Source: Tomocerus qinae (taxonomy: Eukaryota; Arthropoda; Collembola; Entomobryomorpha; Tomoceridae). From it: 64,000 bases of DNA. Below the pieces are notes generated by a model. That model did no database searches, was not told where the DNA came from, and was given only the letters and a program-made list of their open reading frames with translations. The stretch is from contig CM034547.1 of assembly GCA_020055645.1 (NCBI GenBank), positions 62,221,884 through 62,285,883 on the forward strand. The letters run 5' to 3'. Positions 42,744-51,448 of the stretch are shown one piece after another. Position 1 is the first letter of the stretch; each line of letters begins with the position of its first letter. The position numbers and the translations under genes are program-made.

Positions 42744-43084
42744 CAAAGTTGCTGCAGTTTTAGCTAGTAGTCATAGTGAGACCGATGTGTATGTGCTTTA
42801 GTAAGGTTCTCTCAAGCGGATATTTGAATATTGAAAATTCATTTTTTTCATTTGTGGATCTGAATTTGACAATTTAGATCCACAACAAATTATGACTTGG
42901 TTTGCATACCTATACTACCTAGTAGTTGTTCATTTATTATAGTTCTGGATCCTTTCATGCTTTATTTTTCATGTTATGCATAAAATTTCACAGTGAATTA
43001 ATTAGAGTACATTCTCTCACTTACACTACGTACAAATTGGGTATTGTTCAAAATGTTCTCACTGTGATATCAAAGGATATCTGA
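42744..43084 (+). repeat. Left long terminal inverted repeat of the P-type element
   Basis: It matches the reverse complement of about 46257-46596. The outer ~155 bases are almost identical (one substitution and a 2-base indel seen); the inner ~180 bases are more diverged. The repeat extends past the transposase start: ATG at 43053 and the following CTCACTG-GATATCAAAGGAT correspond to the first codons of the THAP gene, but an extra T shifts the frame and it soon stops. Confidence 0.88.
42852..42885. repeat. 34-bp dyad inside the left inverted repeat
   Basis: TTGTGGATCTGAATT and AATTTAGATCCACAA form 15-base arms with one mismatch around a 4-base centre. The same dyad occurs at 46453-46486 in the right repeat. 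A symmetrical site at matching distance from both ends is a candidate internal binding site for the transposase or a host factor. Confidence 0.8.
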
Positions 43085-43384
43085 CGTAAAACAAAAGATA
43101 ATAGAGAGGAGTTCGCCCTTCTTCGTATTGCCTATGGCTCCCTAATTGCAGTTTAGAAGATAAGGGAAAGGCAATGATAATCGCAACGAGAATGCACGAC
43201 AAAAATAATGACATTGGTTCTGAAGAAATTATTTTTAAGACGTTTTTCGTTCAATCATAAATTAAATATACATATGTTACAACACAAATAGGAAATTCTG
43301 ACTTTTACGCAAATATCTATAAAACATACTATATACTAATTTACAAACAGTTATAAATAGTTATGTATTTTAACTTTCACTAGA

Positions 43385-46294
43385 CTACTCAAATTCCATA
43401 GGAGTTTCTCCGCTCCAATCAGCCAGCATTTCATTTTCACTGACCCCAAACAATTGGTTCCATTCTTGCTGCATTTCTTCTTCATTCATTAATTGACTTT
43501 CTACATCATTGACACTTTCTGCATCAGGGACGTGTGATCGTAGAAAATGAACAACTTTGTTCCTCCGTTGCATCCGTGTTGAATTTAGCTGCTTATTCAC
43601 GTAGTTTATTCTTATATGTATTCTGGTCTTAGCATACAATTTGATGACTTTTTCTGACACATTTGGGAACAACTCTTTCAGTTTTTGACTTAAAGTTTTT
43701 AATACGTTTTCTCCACGGTAGATTCCATACTTATCTCCCTTTTCACAAAACAAGTGCAGAAAAACATCTTCAAACTTCATGAACATATTGAGGAAATCGT
43801 ACGATGGCACTGCTAATGATCCTCTAGATAAATTTTCGGTAAAGCTTGGTGGATTGCGGTTTTCACTTTGAAACAATTGAGGATCGTTTTGTTTCAGTTT
43901 GCGGAGTAGGTAACCAGCAACATATTCTTTACCGTAAAAGGAGCACTTCTCCTTATTTGACATGGATGTCACTTTCTCCGTCCAATTATCTGAATTGGTA
44001 GAGTCCAAATCAGATAGATTTAAGTCTTCAAAAATATCATCAGTACTATTTTCTTCATTATCTTTTAGGCTGATCATAAGAGGGGATAATAGTTGGTAAG
44101 ACAAAAACGGATTCTCCTCTTCCGTTTCGACTGGAGCCGTCCTGATTTTTCCAAATGTCCACCCAAGTAAGAGATTCTTGACTCTATACTTGACATCGAC
44201 TGCATTAGGTGTTTCGCTTGTACCTCCATTTGCTCTGATTACACTGAAAGCATTTTCCAAAACGTCTTGATTAAGGCGATGTGTGAGAATGTACTGAATT
44301 CCGTATTTGCTTTTCATTTCTTGGTAAAGACCTTTCAATGATGTGATGGCTATTAAATACCCTTTTTGAAAAGGAAAAAGCGACTTTGTTCTCTTCGAAT
44401 TTACTCTCATATTTAACATTTCTTGATACATTTTGTCCAGTACTTCATCCTGTTCTTTAAGATGTAGACCGTATGCTGACTTCATAACATTTGTTTCACT
44501 AGGATCCCGGGAGTTCATGATATCAAAACAGTCATTAACAAGCCTAATAAAGTCCGCAGCAGCTTTTTTGTTGGGAAAAACTTCTAAAAAGGCTGTACTT
44601 GTGGTTCCAGATAGCAATTCGCAAGCTGCCCGGACTCTCTGTCTTTCTCTGCCTTTTAAATTAAGGTGATAATCGGTCAGCTTATGTTGGATTTTAAATT
44701 CGTTACTGTCTGCTTTTAAAAGCATTTCTAGATCTTTCCTTTCAATTTTTTCTTTGCATGACAATGTAAATCCGTAGTCCACAAGATTGTTTCTCAAAAG
44801 TTTAATTAGGTGAGGTCCATCAGGAGAATACCAAACCTTTTCGGATGTCACGGGATGGAGAATAAAAGTTTTATTAACGGTTATCCCAAGTTTATTCAAT
44901 ATCCCTCGATTAGTTCCTCCAAGATCACAAACAAAGCCTTTAACTATAACTCCAACTGAATAGCATTGTTTTATTACGTTGTAAATAGTTTCCATCGTCA
45001 TTTGATCAAAACTATAGTAGACTGGCTGCTTCCACTTTCCACATTGAGCCCTTATAATTCCCAGAGTCAAGTACTTTTTGTGTCCATAAACTTTGTCCTC
45101 CTTACTGTCGTAACAAGCCGATGAATCAATCGCCATCTCATCAAAAGAGAAAACTGCCTGCCTTTTCAGCTCGCTGAGTGAAACAAACTCTTGTCTAAGT
45201 AGATTTAACACGCTCTGTTGGATTCCAGGATTCATTTCTATTTTCTGGCAGTATCGCTGAATTGTTGACACTCCAGGTAAAGGAATGTTAAAGACTTCTC
45301 TGACAAATCGGTAACCTCCTGTTGATTTTGCTCGTAAAGAAATTGCTCTAGCGATGTCAATTTCCGTCCACTTAGCTTTCTTTTGCTTCGTTTGAATCAT
45401 TTTCAACTGTGTTGGTGTAAAAATATGGGAAAACGTCTTCAAAATATTTGTCTTCCCTTCTATGCACAGTAGTTTATATTCCTTCTTTTTTAGAGAAAGT
45501 TTTTCTTTAAGAAGAGTCACTTCATTTTTCAATAGTTGGTGTCGGTTATTATTACGTATTCTTTTCTCGTTTTCCTTTTTTATCTTCAGAGCTTTCGCTT
45601 TTCTGCATTTTTTTATTATTTCACGCAAACGCTTGTTTCCGTTAACCAAACGTTGATTGAATGTAGAATCATCAGTCAATCTCTCTGGTTCTGTCTCATT
45701 TTGATGAATTATTTCTGTATAACCATGTAGCAATTTCGGATAAGCAGATAGTTTGGTTGATACATCGAATCTATGCAGAAAATTGTTTGTGTTAACTGTC
45801 CTATATTATTGAATTGATATTTTTCTCAAATAAGTTTTAATTATATTGTACGTGATTTTTATGACTGTTCCATTTTCCAGTCTTGCCAAAAAGAAGTTAT
45901 TGTGTTTCTTTCTTCCACAATCAGGTAGTTTAATAGTGTACTGGTGGTTAGGCAGCATTTCTAATATCATTAAATGGTAATGTAAATTGATTTTACCGGA
46001 ATTGTTCTGCTTATTTTCAATTACAGTATAAATACCTGGAAGATTTTGTGTAGGTACAACTCTATCTATGAGTTTGGTACGACCCTTGGAATCTTTAATA
46101 AAATCCCGAGTTTCAAAATGCCTATCGCATACTCTGCGATTATCTTTGCCTTTTCCCTTATCTTCTAAACTGCAACTAGATAGCCATATCGAACGTAAAA
46201 TAGGATCCACCGGCATACGATGAAGAGTAAATTCTTCCCTATTTTCTTTTGTTTGTCGATTGTTCAAACATCCTTTGATATCGCAGTGAGACAT
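43385..46294 (-). CDS. THAP-domain P-element-type transposase with one 81-nt intron
   Basis: Predicted to cut and paste its element by binding the ends through the THAP finger. Exon 1 is 46294-45852; exon 2 is 45770-43385; the spliced product is 942 aa, near human THAP9 (about 900). Exon 1 gives the THAP zinc finger: Cys4, Cys9, Cys56, His59, conserved Pro28, Trp37, Phe60 and the VVPT box (79-82). Exon 2, numbered from 45733, has a Lys-rich coiled coil (33-92), a helix-turn-helix region (about 120-165) and an RNase H-like catalytic fold with FDEM (Asp198), CDLGG (Asp270) and LNQDVLENAFSVIR (Asp490, Glu493), with the P-element GTP-binding insertion between (SPDGPHLIKLLRNN at 303-316). Without splicing the frame is the same but hits one TAA at 45808-45806. 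The donor CAC|GTACAA is weak; the acceptor ttttctgcatag is good. A nonsense mutation is the alternative reading. Confidence 0.9.
45771..45851 (-). other. Predicted retained/regulated intron of the transposase gene
   Basis: GT at 45851-45850 and AG at 45772-45771 bound 81 nt, a multiple of three, containing the only in-frame stop between the THAP and transposase parts. Removal keeps the frame; retention ends the protein after 162 residues. The donor is a poor match to consensus, so inefficient or regulated splicing is plausible. Inferred from sequence only. Confidence 0.6.
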
Positions 46295-46596
46295 TTTAAT
46301 AGAACTACAATTTGTACGTAGTGTAAGTGAGAGAGTGTACTCTCATAAATTCACTGTGACATTTTATGCATAACATGAAACATAAAGTATGAAAGGAACC
46401 AGACCATAAATTATGAACAGGTAGTATAAGTAGTCAAACAAGTCATAATTTGTTGTGGATCTAAATTGTCAAATTCAGATCCACAAATGAAAAAAATGAA
46501 TTTTCAATATTCAAATATCCGCTTGAGACAACCTTACTAAAGCACGCATACACATCGGTCTCACTATGACTACTAGCTAAAACTGCAGCAACTTTG
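46257..46596 (-). repeat. Right long terminal inverted repeat of the P-type element
   Basis: It is the 5' end of the transposase gene: outer terminus, presumed promoter, start codon at 46294 and about the first dozen codons. It matches the left repeat in inverted orientation. It contains the dyad at 46453-46486. Confidence 0.88.
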
Positions 46597-46605
46597 CGGA
46601 GGAAG
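46597..46605 (+). repeat. Target site duplication, right copy (P-type element)
   Basis: Exact second copy of CGGAGGAAG directly after the right terminus (CAGCAACTTTG). Confidence 0.9.
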
Positions 46606-47386
46606 TACGCATATTTTCTTGAGTGTTTGACCTCAGCCTCCCTCTCAAGATCACGACAGTTCATGCACTTCACTTCATCTAGTCATGTCCACCACGGTGT
46701 CTTCATATCTACTCCCCCTTGACATTTATCTTCCAAGCTGAATTTATTTACTTTTCCCTGCTTTATTGAGACTTTCCCTCACCCGCCACAGCACTTAATC
46801 AAAGATTCACAGAATAATCCTAATTTATATCAATAAACAGACCTGTCATTGCCATTTCACGGAGAAAGTTGGAATTGCTAAAAAAATACACATTTTTCTT
46901 TTCGAGATTGATTTCAAAAAATTTTTAACACAGGATTGCATTCTGTCTCTTGACAATAACAATAAAAACAAGAAATAAGATCCCAGCGCAGGCCATTTGA
47001 AAAGAAGGTGCGGCGAACTCTTTTGTGGCAATTCACAACAAAACAGATAAGAATTTGCATTTCATACTTAGGGACATTTTGTCGATCCTTTGTTCACGTA
47101 GTGCTTTGTCATGCATTAAATTAATTGCATTTTCTGATATTCTTTTGCAAACTGCTCTCTTTCACCTTCATTCTTTTAAAGTAGAAGAATTGAAGTTTTC
47201 TTGTATAAGTTCCTTTAGTTACTCAGTAGGAAATGACTGAGAATTATAACATAGAATGAAATGTACGTTCTTGAAAATTGTTTCTGTCATTTATAGTGCA
47301 CAAATGAAGATAGTCTGATTTCCTCTACTGTAACAAATTCATATTCTGTATTAAAATGTCCTATATATTTAGCAGAATGCTGACCA
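46606..47386. other. No supported gene
   Basis: AT-rich sequence between the P-type element and the small MITE. Short frames on both strands lack domains. Confidence 0.6.
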
Positions 47387-47560
47387 TACAGATAGGCTTA
47401 GGCCAATGTGATAATTTAATCTGACATCGTTCAAAAACCATTATCATCTGTAATACTATGAATTAATAAATGCAAAACATATCAAGCAATCAACCAATGA
47501 AAAGGTTTTTGAGCGATGTCAGATTAAAATGATTATCGCGTTGGCTTGAGCTCAACTGTA
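47387..47560. mobile_element. Tc1/mariner-type MITE, 170 bp plus TA duplications
   Basis: The element (47389-47558) is flanked by TA on both sides, starts CAG and ends CTG. Its ~50-bp ends are imperfect inverted repeats: GGCCAATGTGATAAT...AATCTGACATCG on the left and the inverse of GCCAACGCGATAAT...AATCTGACATCG on the right, separated by about 64 bases. A TA duplication with CAGT-type ends is the Tc1/mariner signature. It has no coding capacity. The two arms could fold into a long hairpin. Confidence 0.72.
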
Positions 47561-50500
47561 TATTTTATTTCAAAATGACATTTTTTTGGTATTATATTCA
47601 GATACAATTTCTTCACAACTCACATACAGAAAAGTTGTAAACTTCTAAGCAATATTACGATAAATAAGTTCTCTTTCAGATTATTACAGATAATGTTTTT
47701 TATGAATACACTTTTAACAATTTTTCTTCTGGAGGTTTGCTAACAAGAAATCCAGATTTGGGTTTAGATAGATTTTGAAAAGTAAGCCAGATTGGTCTGT
47801 CCAGTTAATTCAATAGGCAGTTAGTCTAGGTCCTCCGCATCTTCCGTAATTTGAGGAGACTTTAGAGCGTGATAAAGAGAGGAACGAGAGTGAATTGTGT
47901 TGGATGAAGGTAAAACCAAAGGAGTCTGGTCCCATCGTGGCGATAAGATAGCTAAAGTTAAGTTTTATCCTTTGAAGCTTTCATTTACTCGTTGGTCTGT
48001 TATTTGTTCCTTAAAGTTCCTTTATTGTTAGTTTGGTTATTCACAGTACCTACGCAGGCACTTAGGCAAGGCAGGTATGCACATAATCGTAATTGTAAGT
48101 TCATCTCGGTGAAAACGAGATAAGCACAATAGACCACAGCTCAGGACGTTTTCTATCGCACTGCACTACATAGGTAGTCAGGCTCTGATACAAATTTTTT
48201 TGAACTCATCCCTATTAACATTTGTGTACTATTCACACAGGGAGAAGCGTCTTATATAGGAAGGTCAAGGTAAACAAGGAATTTGTAAAGAATTGGCCTT
48301 TTGTCTTTAGTCTATAGTTGAATTAGCTACTCTACAATAGTTAGTCTGTCTATTAACACTAATGCTATATGAAGAGTTGTCTTAAGAGGCAATTAAAAGA
48401 GGAGAGTGCAGTTAATTCGATAGTAAATGTTGTAAGATTGCGTAAATGAAAAGAGATTAGGAGAAAATAGATGTGACTTCCTCCTCTCATGAAATGTAAC
48501 AATGAAAGTATTCTTTTTACATCATTCCAAAGAGTGCGTCTGCCTTCCAATCTCACACAACATCACTTCACAATCAGTAGCTAAATAAATGAATCTTCAA
48601 AGAAAAAAGAAATTAAAAGCAAGTTTAATACTCAATAAAGTTCACAAGGAGTTTCTTTAGATAACACTTTTTTGAGATGTGCTTTGCTCCCGCTTATCTG
48701 CCTAAGTATACCTATAACATAGTAACTGGTTTGCCTCTGTGTTTTAATACACAATATAATATAGTGTTTATATGGTTATAAGAGATTGAAAGACCCATTT
48801 GCTTTTCTTTCATCGTTATGTATATGTACATACAGTTAGAATTAACATCTTTCCCTGATGTGGTGACTACAAAGAAAAGACTCTTGGCTTGGCTTTAGTT
48901 TTCATTTCATTTACTGCTCGACGCTTTTGGTTTTAGCAGCTCTTTATCCATATAATTCCATTTTAGCCGAGCAAAGCTGAATTCGACTGCACTGAACTTA
49001 AATGAAATGAATTGTAAAAGCTGATTGAGAGTCAGTGCAAAGGCGCTGGAGAGAGGAGGGATGGGAAGTCAAGCAAAGCATTAAGCTTACTTAGGTAAGC
49101 CAACATAAGTGAATGTATTTCAGTAGGTGCAAAGACGACTACGAACAACCTATTCTCATCAACTCATATCACAAATTTTAACACTAGAGTCTAGCAAGAT
49201 GAAACTTAAAAGAGGAATCGATGAACTCGAGATAATTCTTTCACTCTTCAGCTCTCTTAATGAAACTAAATGAAATGAAATGTTATGCTATGTAATGAAA
49301 CGTGATTCGACAATCTATTAACCATCCATGTTCCCTACTCCTTCTACTCTCCTCATACCTTCACTAATTGTACCTACGATTAAACACTATTTTGCTAGTT
49401 CTTATATAAATCGTACCGAAGTAGGAAATAGGCTTCTAATTATTTATTTTTTTACAAAATGAATAATATACTACTAACTTAAATCTAGCACGTACAGTGT
49501 GCTAGAAAAATATTGAATTATGTAATAGCTGTTTTAAAGCATAAAGAAGTAGATGCATTACTCGAATCCAGAATTTCAATCACGGCTTTTATACAGAGGA
49601 TAGTAGTACAATATTTAAACATCCCCAAATCTCAATCACGGAATGACATAGCTTTAGATGGCAATAATTCCTTTCCGTTACTTTTGCATACACGATAAAA
49701 CGTTGCATGCTCCATCAATATGAATAAACTGGATGAAAACAGTAGTAATTACTACTGGGGCAAATAAGTTAAAATTAGGAGCATTTATTTATAACCTATA
49801 TTTTTATTAGTATATCTATTTTAGTACCAACCTACCTGGAATAATCTTAGTAAACAAAAAATAAACAAGTTTCAATTAGACTAGCTTGCCTATAAAATGA
49901 ATGAATTTACATAAAACCTGAATAGATATCATTTGGTGAATGTCCAGCATAAGAAAATACGCAGTCATTCATAGACGACAGAAAATCAAATACATGAACA
50001 GTGAAAACGTGTACCAAGCATGATTCATAATGTTGCAGTGTGGTCCAGTGTTTACTAATAATATAAGTCTATCCAATGCTTATAAAGTACAGAGATGAAT
50101 TAAAGGTATCAATGTGTAATGCTTAAAACTTTCTGTCTGCTTCTGTTGATTTTTTTCAATTCTTCTATATCATTTTACTTCCATACTTTGGATCTTATCT
50201 GATAGTAATAAAAATAACTGGAAAGTAAGGATAACCGGGAATCAATTTGAGACTACCTGACTTAGTACGTTGGTTAGATAGTACTTGTATGTTGTCCGTT
50301 CATTCCAGTTCCTAGTCACTAGTATATGTACAAATAATGTAGGAAATATTTACATTTAGCTTGGTGCAGGATCTCATTTCATAACTAGCATTGTAGACAT
50401 GTGTAGAAACATAATACGCTTAAGTTGTACTGATTGTATATGAGATTTAAAATAAAATGTTTTATATTTATCCACAATGGTTAGGATTCAGTAGGTCAAT

Positions 50501-50581
50501 TGCTGTATCAATGAGGATAGATGGAAGAAAGGATTTCTTTAAAGTTGTTGATTGTTCACGGTATCTATTGAGGACAAACGT
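47561..50581. other. No supported gene; downstream flank of the GPCR exons
   Basis: AT-rich, with no recognisable coding exon or mobile element. The part next to 50581 would be the 3' UTR and flank of the minus-strand GPCR gene; no canonical AATAAA on that strand was seen in the first ~130 bases. Confidence 0.5.
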
Positions 50582-50852
50582 TTAACTGTGGAAGCTAGTG
50601 GCTACTGTTGACAAGTTGGCTGTGTTAATACTCAGCTTTTGACTATTGGATTTTATTAGAGATTGTGAGTTCAAGCCAGACTGAAACTTTCCCACTGCAT
50701 CTCCTTCCTGAACAGTTTTCCTCCAAAAGTAATAAAAAGGATTGACAAGAGAGTTGAGACTTGTTGTACTATATAATTGTACAAGACAGGGTAATAAAAG
50801 TGAAAAGATGTAATGGGAAAGAACGTTGACGCCGTCTTCATGGTTAGAATCC
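50582..50852 (-). CDS. Terminal exon of a rhodopsin-class GPCR (TM7 and C-terminal tail)
   Basis: Encodes the last 90 codons of a class A G-protein-coupled receptor, a plasma-membrane signalling receptor. After a short polar loop (DSNHEDGV, probably extracellular loop 3) comes a hydrophobic helix, LSHYIFSLLLPCLVQLY, running into TSLNSLVNPFYYFWRK. NSxxNPxxY is the hallmark of TM7, and YFWRK marks the start of helix 8. The tail is Ser/Asn-rich and ends SFHS before TAA. The acceptor used is cctcattag, ending at 50853, which makes the exon begin by completing a codon. The frame stays open to 50899, but an upstream in-frame TGA shows the exon must start within it. The ligand and subfamily cannot be told. 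The rest of the receptor should lie at higher coordinates or outside the window. Confidence 0.55.
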
Positions 50853-51384
50853 CTAATGAGGCTCTTCGTCCCTCCAATATCCTCACAATAACTCCACAAA
50901 CCTCAATACTGAAATCGAAAGCACAGCGAAATTCATTCAGATAGTTAATCCTTTATCATTTGATCATGCTAAATCAATTTGATACCACTATGTCTACAGC
51001 ATTTTAACCGAACTCGAGGAAACTTATATGTTAATTGTTTTCTGAGCCACTTCAATGCGGACAGACTAAGATGACAGAGTTTCAGATATTGCTTACTAAT
51101 GACATGAAAAGAAAAAAACACAGCAATTGCATTTAATCATGCCGAAACGGAATAATTCGACTACATTGAGGAATTAATTGGCTTAATGTTTTATTTATTA
51201 CGACTGGACCTACAGTTTAAGTTAAGGAATATATATTTGCAACCTTACTGCATTTTCAAATGGATTGCAACATATAAAATCAATTCAATAAATAGTTACA
51301 TTACTACATTTCCAAAATATATTATGGTTCAAGTTATTGCATAAATATCTCAAATTATTATACAAATTCTATTCGTCTACTCAC

Positions 51385-51446
51385 CAGATTAAAAACATCA
51401 ACCTGACGAGCTGACCTAGTAGAAAATTTACAGTCCCCATTAAAAC
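51385..51446 (-). CDS. Probable penultimate GPCR exon (TM6)
   Basis: A 62-nt minus-strand exon between a good acceptor (cacttcattacttcag, AG at 51448-51447) and a strong donor (CTG|GTGAGTAG, GT at 51384-51383). Read from its first base it encodes a hydrophobic helix, VLMGTVNFLLGQLVRLMFLI, and ends with two bases that combine with the first base of the exon at 50852 to make Trp, so the phases agree. The position directly before loop 3 and TM7 suits TM6. The usual FxxCWxP is not present; FLLGQLV would be a diverged form of the FLLCQLP seen in some peptide receptors. The intron to the last exon would be 532 nt. No upstream exon could be linked. Confidence 0.38.
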
Positions 51447-51448
51447 CT

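Larger units (their letters stand above)
42744..46596 (-). mobile_element. Complete P-superfamily DNA transposon, 3,853 bp
   Basis: Both ends read CAAAGTTGCTGCAGTTTTAG in inverted orientation and are flanked by identical 9-bp copies of CGGAGGAAG, so the insertion is intact. Inside, on the minus strand, one gene encodes a THAP zinc-finger DNA-binding domain followed by a P-element-type transposase with its catalytic residues present. The inverted repeats are unusually long (about 340 bp); the Drosophila P element has 31-bp ends. The intact coding potential, exact target duplication and near-identical outer ends suggest a recent and potentially autonomous copy. It lies 545 bp beyond the hAT MITE. 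Confidence 0.93.

Noticed and set aside
44433-45730. Plus-strand frames opposite the transposase
   Set aside because: Antisense shadows of the coding exon, with no domain of their own.
45806-46294. A separate THAP-domain gene next to an independent transposase gene
   Set aside because: Both frames are in the same phase, separated by one TAA inside a splice-compatible 81-nt segment, and both lie within one set of inverted repeats with one target duplication, so they are one gene.
46461-46673. A 70-aa minus-strand frame across the right terminus of the P-type element
   Set aside because: It crosses the transposon boundary and target duplication and has no domain.
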